Positions 54,350-63,278 of a DNA stretch of 64,000 nucleotides are shown here, piece after piece. Below the pieces are notes generated by a model, which had not been told where the DNA came from, did not search any database, and was given only the letters and a program-made list of their open reading frames with translations. Made by a program: the position numbers and the translations under genes. Within the stretch, counting starts at the first letter, position 1, and the number at the start of each line of letters is the position of its first letter. Source of the stretch: Myroides phaeus (GTDB lineage Bacteria; Bacteroidota; Bacteroidia; Flavobacteriales; Flavobacteriaceae); NCBI RefSeq assembly GCF_009799805.1, contig NZ_CP047050.1, positions 2,680,001 through 2,744,000 of the forward strand. The letters are read 5' to 3'.

Positions 54350-57181
54350 TTAGTTACGCCCTACAATGATCCATTTAGTACCGTTAGATTTAATAATCCA
54401 ACCTTGGAATGGCATTGCTCCGTATGCTAATAAATCTGTTCCTGACTTGATATTCAAATATCCTGTATGTGATTCATTTTCATTAATGATTTTCACACTA
54501 ATTGTTTGTCCTGATGTACCGTCAATAACTGGTAATTGTAAGTTTGTATCTTTTTCTCCTAATGTTACTTCGATTACAATCTCTTCCATAGAAGGATGGT
54601 AATTTGCAACAGTAGAACCATTAATTGTAATCTCTCCTCCATTGTTAATTGTAACTGGTCCTGCTGGAGTTTTGTCGATTACAGCTAATTTCCCGTCTGA
54701 TCCTACAACTACATTTGAATTTTTAAGATCTTTAGGAGACTTTAATCCTTTAATAGACAAAGATCCCTTGCCATCAGTAACATTTAATGTCGTCTCTAAA
54801 TCAATATCACCTCCTAATGTGATGTTATGTTTATCATCCTTAGCTAAACCATTATTTGCTGTAACAGTGTTTCCCAGTTCTCCGGCAGGAACCCATTTCG
54901 TTGTCTTTGTATCAGTACCAGTAGTAACTAACACCATTCCATCTGTTTCACCTGGAGTAATCTCAATACTTGCAGCGTGTAACAATGCATTAGCTCCATC
55001 TTTAACTGTAATACTTGTTGATGTTAATCCTTTACCTTGTGTTTCAGATATATATGCAACATTTACAGTTGCTACTCCATCTACAAAATTAATTGTCGGC
55101 TTCTCTTTTGCCTCTTTCACAACACCAGCAGTACTATTTCCATTTGCATTTGCAATAGAAATAGTATAATCTTTACCACCTGTTTTATTATCAGTACCAG
55201 CATTAACAGCAATTGGCCCCTCTCCTTCAAACTTATCTTTATTATTTAAAGCAGATTGCTCAGTCCAAATAACTTCTCCTTTTTCATTTGTAACTAAAAC
55301 TTTTGAATTACCATCTGATTTCATATCCACAGCTTGAATAGTACCATCTGCAATCTCATCTGATGTAACTGCACCTGTAGCAATATGGTCTGCTGTAATC
55401 TTATCTTTACCTATGTTTAACTTAACATCAGCTAATAATGAATTAGTCGCTGTTGTTTCTTTTGCTTCACCGTTCTCTCCAATTACAATAACTCCATCTG
55501 TAGTTAATGTTTTCTTATCTGTTAAAGCAGCTGGAGTAATTGTGCTATATGAAACCGTTCCGTCTGTATTAACCGTAGCTACATGTCCTGCAGTTGCACC
55601 AGTTGCATCCAATTTATCAACGCCAATAGTTTTACTTTGAATATCTTCATTTTGAATAGTATTATCAGCAATTTCAGTAGTTGTAATACTTCCTTCTTTA
55701 ATACTCAACTTAGTATCAACTAAAACTGATTTAGGCAATTCTGATTTTTTATCATCACCAATAACAATCTTACCATCAGTTGTTAATGCCTTTCCTAATG
55801 TAGCAGAAACATTTTGATAAGTAACTTTACCATCTTTTCCTGCTACTGGAACAGTTCCTTCTGCAGCATAATCAACTTTACCCTCTCCATTAACAGTACC
55901 TGCTGTCATTTTATCAGCTGTAACTGCACCATCACTAATTTTTTCAGTTGTCACTGCACCACCACCTAAATCAGATGTTTTTACTTCTCCATCTTTAATT
56001 TTTTCTGATGTAATTGCATCGTTAGCAATTCCTAAAGTCACATCTTTCAATAAAGAACTTGCAACTGATAAACCTGTTCCTTCTGTATCTCCTGCTGTTA
56101 CTGTAATACCTGACCCTTTTAATGTTTTAGCATTTACACCTTCTTCAAAAATATTTTTATAAACTACAGTACCGTCAACTTGAACCACTGGCACTTTTCC
56201 TTGATCTTCAGTTTTTGCTCCTAATTTCTCAGCTGTAACTGCACCACCAGCTAAATCAGATGTTTTTACTTCTCCATCTTTAATTTTTTCTGATGTGATT
56301 GCATCGTTAGCAATTTCAGTAGTTGTGATACTTCCTTCTTTAATACTCAATTTAGTTTCAACTAAAACTGAATTAGGCAATTCTGATTTTTTATCATCAC
56401 CAATAACAATCTTACCATCAGTAGTTAATGTTTTAGCAACTAAATTACCTTTAGCAATAGACTCTTCAATTAATGATTTAGGAGATGTAATTTTTAAAAT
56501 TCCATCTGCCCCCATCACTACGATCTTTTGCTCTTTCCCATCAAATTTATCAGAAACATCTGTTAATCCAATAATTGCTAAATTCTTTCCATTTCCAGTA
56601 CCAATAGTCGTTAAGTCTTTAGTTAAAGCTCCACCTAATTCAAATTGGCTATTTCCTTCTTTATCATTAATTACAGTTAAACCGTTTGTAGCACTAACAG
56701 CATTAAATACAAACTCTTTTGGATCAATCCAAACCGTTGTACTATTACTACCATCTATCTTAGTTACTAAAACCTTTCCGTCTTTATCACCTCCTTTTAC
56801 ACTAACTTTATAATCAGTTGTATTAGGCTTTGAGCTATCTACATCAACATTTACATTTGTACCTGCTGTTACAGTAACAGTTTTTTCAGTATTAGAAGCT
56901 ACGAAACGCACCCATCTATTTTTTTCCCAGTAATAGAAACCTGGAGCAGTTTGAGTTCCTTTATTATAAACCATCAACGCATCTGCAGGATCAGAAACAG
57001 GAGCAGCCTTGTCTAAATCAGCGATATCAATACGTGGAATCAATAAACCTCGTTTTGAAGAAACGATATCAACAGCTGATGATTTATGTGGAGCATTTGT
57101 TCCAAAACCTTGTTGAGCTGATACGTTTGTAGTTGCAAGAACTGAAAATGCTACTGAAGCAGATAATATTAATTTTTTCAT
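54350..57181 (-). CDS. Large secreted tail-fibre-like repeat protein (943 aa)
   Basis: Exported protein with signal peptide ending VSAQ, then QGFGTNAPHKSSAVDIVS, RGLLIPRIDI and PGFYYWEKNRWVRF as in its neighbours. The body contains two long near-identical segments (KIVIGDDKKSELP to the next SIKEGSITTTEIA) 214 residues apart, and many AITSEKIKDGEVKTSDL units. The C-terminus LAYGAMPFQGWIIKSNG and WIIVGRN matches the end of the 1984-residue protein. No type IX sorting domain. It is 17 bases before the 824-residue gene and 26 bases after the largest one. Confidence 0.8.
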   Translation of the reverse strand: MKKLILSASVAFSVLATTNVSAQQGFGTNAPHKSSAVDIVSSKRGLLIPRIDIADLDKAAPVSDPADALMVYNKGTQTAPGFYYWEKNRWVRFVASNTEKTVTVTAGTNVNVDVDSSKPNTTDYKVSVKGGDKDGKVLVTKIDGSNSTTVWIDPKEFVFNAVSATNGLTVINDKEGNSQFELGGALTKDLTTIGTGNGKNLAIIGLTDVSDKFDGKEQKIVVMGADGILKITSPKSLIEESIAKGNLVAKTLTTDGKIVIGDDKKSELPNSVLVETKLSIKEGSITTTEIANDAITSEKIKDGEVKTSDLAGGAVTAEKLGAKTEDQGKVPVVQVDGTVVYKNIFEEGVNAKTLKGSGITVTAGDTEGTGLSVASSLLKDVTLGIANDAITSEKIKDGEVKTSDLGGGAVTTEKISDGAVTADKMTAGTVNGEGKVDYAAEGTVPVAGKDGKVTYQNVSATLGKALTTDGKIVIGDDKKSELPKSVLVDTKLSIKEGSITTTEIADNTIQNEDIQSKTIGVDKLDATGATAGHVATVNTDGTVSYSTITPAALTDKKTLTTDGVIVIGENGEAKETTATNSLLADVKLNIGKDKITADHIATGAVTSDEIADGTIQAVDMKSDGNSKVLVTNEKGEVIWTEQSALNNKDKFEGEGPIAVNAGTDNKTGGKDYTISIANANGNSTAGVVKEAKEKPTINFVDGVATVNVAYISETQGKGLTSTSITVKDGANALLHAASIEITPGETDGMVLVTTGTDTKTTKWVPAGELGNTVTANNGLAKDDKHNITLGGDIDLETTLNVTDGKGSLSIKGLKSPKDLKNSNVVVGSDGKLAVIDKTPAGPVTINNGGEITINGSTVANYHPSMEEIVIEVTLGEKDTNLQLPVIDGTSGQTISVKIINENESHTGYLNIKSGTDLLAYGAMPFQGWIIKSNGTKWIIVGRN
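55674..56430 (-). repeat. 642-base-spaced internal duplication in the 943-aa gene
   Basis: The sequence encoding SIKEGSITTTEIA and GDDKKSELP occurs at about 55674-55790 and again at 56316-56430, an offset of 642 bases (214 codons) with few changes. A second repeat (AITSEKIKDGEVKTSDL) is at about 55960-56020 and 56250-56310. Confidence 0.75.
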
Positions 57182-57207
57182 GTGTTTTGTTATGTTAAGT
57201 AAGGTGA

Positions 57208-60200
57208 TTATAATTTGTTAACGATTATCCACTGTGATCCGTTAGAAACGAAGTCCCATCCAGAATATGGCAAGGCTGTATAAACCTCTTGTAATCCTTC
57301 TATCGCTCCGAAAACAGTTACATAGTTATCTTCGTTCTTATCTTGTTTTTTAATTGTGTATTTTTTTCCTTTATTCGCTGTGTTAGCTGTTGGTAAAGTA
57401 ATCCTTACATCTCCATTTACTGCATTCCCTAAGATGATTACATCATCAGTCAATACACCGTATTCTCCAGTTACTTCTTTGATTGAGTTTGTTGTCATTA
57501 GATTAACAGACAACTCTCCTTCTTGAGAAATAATAACAGTTGGATTTGTTTTTGCTTCTTTTACTAAACCTAAAACAGATTCGGCACTATTAGCAGCTCC
57601 TTTTGCTGTGGCAACATTTACATTCCAAATTGTGTTGTTAGCATCTTTTGAATCAACTTTACTTTCAACTGTAGTATTTGTACCATCTACTAAAACAACT
57701 GTTTTTTGATTTCCTTGTACTACTGTTTCAAAGTTTTGATAAGTAACGTTTCCATCTTTATCTGCAATACCAACTCTTGGCTTTTCGTTATCAATTTTTC
57801 CAGCTGTTAGCTTATCTGCTGTTACATTTTTATCAGTTATCTTTTCTGTTGTAACTGCATTATCAGCAAGTTTACCAGTACCAATACTTCCATCTTTAAT
57901 TCCTACTGATGCTTTAGCCAATAATTTGTTAGTTCCATCTGTACCACCTACAAACTCTAACTCTTTTGATAGTTCTAAATCTCCTTTAGTTGTACTAACT
58001 GTATTAGCTAATTTATCTATAGCTTCTTGAACATTACTTGCTCCTAACTTAGACTTTTCATCATCAAATCCAGTTGCTGATGCATTTGTATCTATCGATA
58101 TAATTGTTTCTCCTTTTCCATCAACAAAAGTATAAACACCATCCTTTTGTGAAGCAGTAACCTCATTCAACTTCAATGTTGTCGCCTTTCCTGCAGCATC
58201 CGTAAACTTCAACGAGTTAGTTTTATCGTCATATGATAAAGAACCAACGCTTAAAGCAACTCTCTCTATAATATTAGCTTCGTTAGTATAAGTTAATGTA
58301 TTACTTGCATTATCATAAGACAGAATGGTCACTGTCTCGTTAGCTGAAACAATATCTTTCAATGCCTCATTTTTCTCATTACCCCAAGTAACGTTTCCAT
58401 CCTTATCTGTAACTAAAACAGTACCCTTATCTCCAGCTTGAACTTTATCTGTTGTAACTGCATTATTAGCAAGTTTACCTGTTGAAATACCTTGGTCTGC
58501 AATTTGAATTCCTGCATTAGCCAGTAACTTTTCTGTTCCATTACTTTTATCAGTAAACTCAAGACCACCAGCTACAGTTAAATCTCCTTTTGTACTTTCA
58601 ACTGCCTTAATGTTTTTTAACAACTCTTCTAAAGCACCTTGAACATCTGTTGACGTAAAGACTCCTTTATTATCGATTGCTACATTAGAAGCATTCATAT
58701 CTATTGAACCAATTACATCACCATTAGCATTTTTAAACTCATATTGATGTTTTGCCGTATTCAATTCAACTGAAACTTCTTTTGGATCAATATTAACTCC
58801 AGTAGCACCACTAACTGGTTTACCATCTGCTCCTACTTCTTTTTCGTTATAGTAAGTATAAGAACCATTTGTATTTTTAACTAATACTGTAACAGTTTCG
58901 TTAGCTTTCACAGCATCGGTTAAAGTTTCATTTGTTTTTTCAGCCCAAGTAACGTTTCCGCTCTTGTCTGTAACTAAAACAGTACCGTTACCTCCTTTTT
59001 CAAATTTACCAGTACCAATACTTCCATCTTTAATTCCTACTGATGCTTTAGCCAATAATTTGTTAGTTCCATCTGTACCACCTACAAACTCTAACTCTTT
59101 TGATAGTTCTAAATCTCCTTTAGTTGTACTAACTGTATTAGCTAATTTATCTATAGCTTCTTGAACATTATTTGCTCCTAACTTAGAGTTCGTATCATCA
59201 AACCCAGTTGCTGATGCATTTGTATCTATTGATGTAATTTCATCTCCTTTTCCGTTTTTGAAAGTATAAACACCTTTCTCAATTGTAACAGTTGTAGTGT
59301 TTGCGTTAATCTCAACTACAGAACCATCTACCGCTGTATGCGTATAAGTTCCATTGTTATTATTTACTAACTTATCACTCTTGTCTTTTAAGATTTCTAC
59401 AAGTGTTTTGTAAATATCTCCCTCAGCTGTTAGGTTACTAACTACATCTCCAACTACATTAATAACAACATCTTGTCCATTTCCATTAGTAAACGTGTAT
59501 GAACCCTTACCATCTGAAACAACAGAAGATTTATCTACTGTTCCTAATACCGATCCATCTTTTGCTACTAATGTAACCTTACCATCTTGCTTGTCTTGCA
59601 ATTTAACCTCTGCTCCTGACGCTAAGTTTTTAACTAAATTGTCTATAGCTTCTTGAACATTATTTGCTCCTAACTTAGAATTCGTATCATCAAACCCAGT
59701 TGCTGATGCATTGGTATCTATCGATGTAATTTCATCTCCTTTTCCGTTTTTGAAAGTATAAACACCTTTATCTATCGTAACAGTTGTAGTGTTTGCGTCA
59801 ATCTCAACTACAGAACCATCTACCGATGTATGCGTATATGTTCCATTGTTATTATTTACTAACTTATCACTCTTGTCTTTTAAGATTTCTACAAGTGTTT
59901 TGTAAATATCTCCCTCTGCTGTTAGGTTATTAACTACATCTCCAACTACATTAATGACAACATCTTTTCCATTTCCATTAGTAAACGTGTATGAACCCTT
60001 ACCATCTGAAGTAACAGAAGATTTATCTACTGTTCCTAATACTGATCCATCTTTTGCTACTAATGTAACTTTACCATCTTGCTTGTCTTGCAATTTAACC
60101 TCTGCTCCTGACGCTAAGTTTTTAACTAAATTGTCTATAGCTTCTTGAACATTATTTGCTCCTAACTTAGACTTCGTATCATCAAATCCAGTTGCTGATG

Positions 60201-63162
60201 CATTTGTATCTATCGATGTAATTGTTTCTCCTTTTCCATCTACAAAAGTGTAAACACCATCCTTTAGTGAAGCAGTAACCTCATTCAACTTCAATGTTGT
60301 CGCCTTTCCTGCAGCATCCGTAAACTTCAACGAGTTAGTTTTATCGTCATACGATAAAGAACCAACGCTTAAAGCAACTGTCTCTTTAATATTAGCTTCG
60401 TTTGTATAGGTTAATGTATTGCTTGCATTATCATAAGACAGAATAGTTACTGTCTCGTTTGCTGAAACAATCTCTTTCAATACCTCATTTTTCTCATTAC
60501 CCCAAGTAACGTTTCCGTTCTTGTCTGTAACTAAAACAGTACCCTTATCTCCAGCTTGAACTTTATCTGTTGTTACAGCTCCTTTAGCAATCTTAGCCGT
60601 TGTAACAGCATCAGCTGCTAACTTATCTGTTGTAATAGCACCATCCTCTATAGACAACACCATATTCTTTAACACAGAATCAACTAAACTTGCTTTGCCA
60701 TTAATTAAGATACCTGTACCGCTCAATTCTCCTTTCGTACTTTCAACCGCACCTATTTTCTCTAATAACTTCTCAATTGCTCCTTGTACATTAGTACTTC
60801 CCAATTGCGTTTTATTATCATTGAAAATAATTGAACTCGCATTTGTATCAATAACAGCTAATGGCTCTTTAGTCGACTTATCTGTAAATGTATATACACC
60901 ATCTTTCACTGAAATTGTCAATGTATTGGCATCAAAAGTCAATCCTTTCGCATTTGCTTTTAATTCGCCATTCAAATCAAAATCAGCTTCATTGTAATAA
61001 GTGAATGATCCATTATTATGATCAACAATCTTAGTAACCGTTTGGTTCTTTTGAACCATCTCTTTGATTAAATCGCTTTCTGGTTTTGCCCAACTAACGT
61101 TTCCATCTTTATCTGTTACTAAAACTTCTCCTTTATTTCCTTTTTTGATTTGAGTTAATTGTAACTCTCCTCCTATTTTAGCTAAATCAAACTTCCCTTG
61201 GTTCACTGTTAATGTTACATCTTTCAATACAACTCCAGCTCCATCAGATACAGTTAATAACTCATTAGCAGAATCTAATGTTTTTCCATCTACATTAGAA
61301 GCAGCAATGTTTTCATATTTCACTGTTCCGTCTGCTTGTACCACAGGAACTTTTCCTTTTTCAGCAGCAGTAGCTCCTAATTTATCAGCTGTAACAGCTC
61401 CTTTTTGAAGCATCTCAGTAGACAATTTGTCTTTTAAGCTTTGTGTAATCGCTACACCGTTAACAGTAGAAACTAAATCAGAACCAGTTAATACTAATGT
61501 ATTTGTAGTTATTGCCTCTTTTGCAGACCATACTACATTACCTTTTGCATCTACAACTAACACATCACCTGCATTACCTTTATGTAATTGTGACAGATTA
61601 AGCAAACCTCCTACATTCTCAAGGCTTATTGCCTTTTCATTTACTGCTAATTTTGTTTCTTTTAAAACAGCTCCTTTACCATCAGTAACAACAATAATAT
61701 TGTCGCCACTCAAATTCTTGCCATTTAATGCAGTTTCTAAATTCACACTAAGGTTTCCATTAGCATCAACGTCTAATCCGCTACCAGCTTTTACAACCCC
61801 AGCAACATCTTTAGTTGCAGTTGGAACATCTAATGTATAAGTAATCGTATTTCCGTCGATAACTTTAGTTACATTGATATTAGTACCACCGCGAACTACA
61901 GAAACAAATTGGTTATTTTTCACTAATGCATCTACGTCAATCTCGTGCTCTTTATCATCTTCATCACTAAACACCAATTTCTTAGTTGATGCGTTGTACA
62001 CTAATTGTGTCAATGTTTCCTCAACATCTACAAATGTTTTTAACACATTGTACAAGTCTTGGTCAGTTTTAGCTTTGATTACCTCAGTAACATCACCTAC
62101 AACAGTAATATTAGATGTAGCTCCAGCTTCATTAGTATAAACATACTTACCAGCTTTCTCACGTACTAAAGTTGTAATAGTTTCTTTTCCTTTTACTAAT
62201 TGTTCAAGGCTAACATTATGTTTCTTTCCGCTATTATCAACGTATTGAAACTTATCTCCGTCATAGTAAACGTTACCTCCTACATATGTATCTCCTAAAA
62301 CAGTAACCAACTCTTTTAAAACATCACCGTTATTCACGATTTTGTTGAATTGATTAATTACATCAGCAGGCACATTGATTGTAGTTTGTGTATTATTTTC
62401 AGACGTGTATAAATAAGTACCATTCTTGTTATCCACAAGAGTAGTCACTGTCTCGTATTTTTTTACAAGGTCTTTAATCTTAACAGTAGCATTTACATTA
62501 CCAGCTGCATCTTTAAAAGTAATCGTTCCTTTATCCTCATCTGTGATGATACTATTAACAGTTTCAAAAGACTTAACAGCCCCTTTGATATCAACAGTAA
62601 CGATAGCTTTTTTCTCATCAGAATAAGTCAAAGCACCAGTAACTTTATCGTAAGCTAAAACAGTCAATGTTTCATTTGCTTTAACAATATCGCCAAGTTT
62701 GATTTCAACCTTTTTACCACCCTCTGTTATGTGGTATAATTTATCTCCTTCATACACTACATTTCCCGTAGTATTATTCACGATATTCTTAATCAGATTT
62801 TTCACCTTGTCTCCTTCCAGATTCAAGATATTTTCAAATTGATTTACAACAAGCGCAGGAATTTCAGAGTCCGCTGTTAGGCGTTTCCAAACTTGACGTT
62901 TAGCATCCCAATAGTGGTATCCTGGAATAATATCCTCTTGCTTTACAGTTGCGTAAACAAGTAAACTTTCAACATTACCATTTGTGATTGTACTCTTATC
63001 TGCAGTGTTCTTTAATGGCACTTGTGGTATCAATAAACCTCTATTTGTTGAAGCTACAGTAAGCTCAGCAGATTTGTTTGGTGTTGATGTACCAACCCCT
63101 ACTTGCGCATTGATCGCAAGAGATGACATTAGCAAGCCAGCAGAAATTAATCTTTTGTTCAT
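57208..63162 (-). CDS. Giant secreted tail-fibre-like repeat protein (1984 aa)
   Basis: First gene of the operon and the largest. The signal peptide ends AINAQ, followed by VGVGTSTPNKSAELTVAS, RGLLIPQVPL and PGYHYWDAKRQVWKRL. The body is built from three repeat types: about 30 residues of the form ETVTxLxxNxxGTYTYTNE; about 14 residues GxVLVTDKxGNVTW; and GANNVQEAIDxL. The last resembles coiled phage tail-fibre repeats. The C-terminus (ALPYSGWDFVSNG, WIIVNKL) matches the 943-residue protein. No cysteine was noticed and no type IX sorting domain. A fibrous adhesin or filament subunit is the best interpretation; its export route is not shown by its own sequence. Confidence 0.82.
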   Translation of the reverse strand: MNKRLISAGLLMSSLAINAQVGVGTSTPNKSAELTVASTNRGLLIPQVPLKNTADKSTITNGNVESLLVYATVKQEDIIPGYHYWDAKRQVWKRLTADSEIPALVVNQFENILNLEGDKVKNLIKNIVNNTTGNVVYEGDKLYHITEGGKKVEIKLGDIVKANETLTVLAYDKVTGALTYSDEKKAIVTVDIKGAVKSFETVNSIITDEDKGTITFKDAAGNVNATVKIKDLVKKYETVTTLVDNKNGTYLYTSENNTQTTINVPADVINQFNKIVNNGDVLKELVTVLGDTYVGGNVYYDGDKFQYVDNSGKKHNVSLEQLVKGKETITTLVREKAGKYVYTNEAGATSNITVVGDVTEVIKAKTDQDLYNVLKTFVDVEETLTQLVYNASTKKLVFSDEDDKEHEIDVDALVKNNQFVSVVRGGTNINVTKVIDGNTITYTLDVPTATKDVAGVVKAGSGLDVDANGNLSVNLETALNGKNLSGDNIIVVTDGKGAVLKETKLAVNEKAISLENVGGLLNLSQLHKGNAGDVLVVDAKGNVVWSAKEAITTNTLVLTGSDLVSTVNGVAITQSLKDKLSTEMLQKGAVTADKLGATAAEKGKVPVVQADGTVKYENIAASNVDGKTLDSANELLTVSDGAGVVLKDVTLTVNQGKFDLAKIGGELQLTQIKKGNKGEVLVTDKDGNVSWAKPESDLIKEMVQKNQTVTKIVDHNNGSFTYYNEADFDLNGELKANAKGLTFDANTLTISVKDGVYTFTDKSTKEPLAVIDTNASSIIFNDNKTQLGSTNVQGAIEKLLEKIGAVESTKGELSGTGILINGKASLVDSVLKNMVLSIEDGAITTDKLAADAVTTAKIAKGAVTTDKVQAGDKGTVLVTDKNGNVTWGNEKNEVLKEIVSANETVTILSYDNASNTLTYTNEANIKETVALSVGSLSYDDKTNSLKFTDAAGKATTLKLNEVTASLKDGVYTFVDGKGETITSIDTNASATGFDDTKSKLGANNVQEAIDNLVKNLASGAEVKLQDKQDGKVTLVAKDGSVLGTVDKSSVTSDGKGSYTFTNGNGKDVVINVVGDVVNNLTAEGDIYKTLVEILKDKSDKLVNNNNGTYTHTSVDGSVVEIDANTTTVTIDKGVYTFKNGKGDEITSIDTNASATGFDDTNSKLGANNVQEAIDNLVKNLASGAEVKLQDKQDGKVTLVAKDGSVLGTVDKSSVVSDGKGSYTFTNGNGQDVVINVVGDVVSNLTAEGDIYKTLVEILKDKSDKLVNNNNGTYTHTAVDGSVVEINANTTTVTIEKGVYTFKNGKGDEITSIDTNASATGFDDTNSKLGANNVQEAIDKLANTVSTTKGDLELSKELEFVGGTDGTNKLLAKASVGIKDGSIGTGKFEKGGNGTVLVTDKSGNVTWAEKTNETLTDAVKANETVTVLVKNTNGSYTYYNEKEVGADGKPVSGATGVNIDPKEVSVELNTAKHQYEFKNANGDVIGSIDMNASNVAIDNKGVFTSTDVQGALEELLKNIKAVESTKGDLTVAGGLEFTDKSNGTEKLLANAGIQIADQGISTGKLANNAVTTDKVQAGDKGTVLVTDKDGNVTWGNEKNEALKDIVSANETVTILSYDNASNTLTYTNEANIIERVALSVGSLSYDDKTNSLKFTDAAGKATTLKLNEVTASQKDGVYTFVDGKGETIISIDTNASATGFDDEKSKLGASNVQEAIDKLANTVSTTKGDLELSKELEFVGGTDGTNKLLAKASVGIKDGSIGTGKLADNAVTTEKITDKNVTADKLTAGKIDNEKPRVGIADKDGNVTYQNFETVVQGNQKTVVLVDGTNTTVESKVDSKDANNTIWNVNVATAKGAANSAESVLGLVKEAKTNPTVIISQEGELSVNLMTTNSIKEVTGEYGVLTDDVIILGNAVNGDVRITLPTANTANKGKKYTIKKQDKNEDNYVTVFGAIEGLQEVYTALPYSGWDFVSNGSQWIIVNKL
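57820..60560 (-). repeat. 2118-base-spaced long duplication in the 1984-aa gene
   Basis: The stretch encoding NETVTILSYDNASNTLTYT through KLNEVTAS and DGKGETI occurs at about 58060-58420 and again at about 60180-60550. CGTAAACTTC at 58201 recurs at 60319, an offset of 2118 bases (706 codons). A further copy pair, encoding TTKGDLELSKELEFVGG, is at about 57880-58010 and 59020-59140. Confidence 0.75.
59151..60180 (-). repeat. Tandem 492-base repeat in the 1984-aa gene
   Basis: CTATAGCTTC begins at 59151, 59643 and 60135, exactly 492 bases (164 codons) apart. Two full copies lie between, with only scattered mismatches by eye, encoding KLVNNNNGTYTHT, GVYTFKNGKGDEITSIDTN and KLQDKQDGKVTLVAKDGS. 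A third partial copy follows before the sequence changes. Confidence 0.88.
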
Positions 63163-63202
63163 AAGGTGTAGTATTGTATAGTTTTACAATTTATCTGTAC
63201 TT

Positions 63203-63232
63203 CGCGATTTTGAAACATAAGTTCATATCGCG
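63203..63232 (-). promoter_or_regulatory. GC-rich stem-loop in the 5' leader of the surface-protein operon
   Basis: CGCGAT (63203-63208) pairs with ATCGCG (63227-63232), with TGAA/TTCA inside. It starts about a dozen bases into the predicted transcript and about 40 bases before the ATG at 63162. It may stabilise the long mRNA or control its translation. Confidence 0.6.
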
Positions 63233-63249
63233 CGCACAAATTATTTATG

Positions 63250-63257
63250 CAAAGATA
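63250..63257 (-). promoter_or_regulatory. -7 box (TATCTTTG on the minus strand) of the surface-protein operon
   Basis: CAAAGATA on the plus strand reads TATCTTTG, the same box as the tRNA-Val promoter, 87 bases before the ATG. No TTTG at the -33 position, which would fit a promoter needing an activator. Confidence 0.6.
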
Positions 63258-63278
63258 GCACTATTCACTTTTATATAT

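Noticed and set aside
54642..55169. Plus-strand open frame of 175 codons
   Set aside because: It is antisense to the repetitive 943-residue gene. Its hydrophobic Ser/Thr/Val-rich composition is what the reverse frame of such repeats gives. Similar frames at 56295-56813 and 61427-61840 were dropped for the same reason.
59151..60180. CRISPR-like repeats
   Set aside because: The repeats are 492 bases, in frame within a gene, with no short repeat-spacer pattern and no cas genes.
45297..63162. Prophage or tailocin interpretation of the tail-fibre-like proteins
   Set aside because: All have signal peptides, and there are no capsid, portal, tail tube, baseplate, lysis or integrase genes in the window. 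The neighbours are type IX secretion components.
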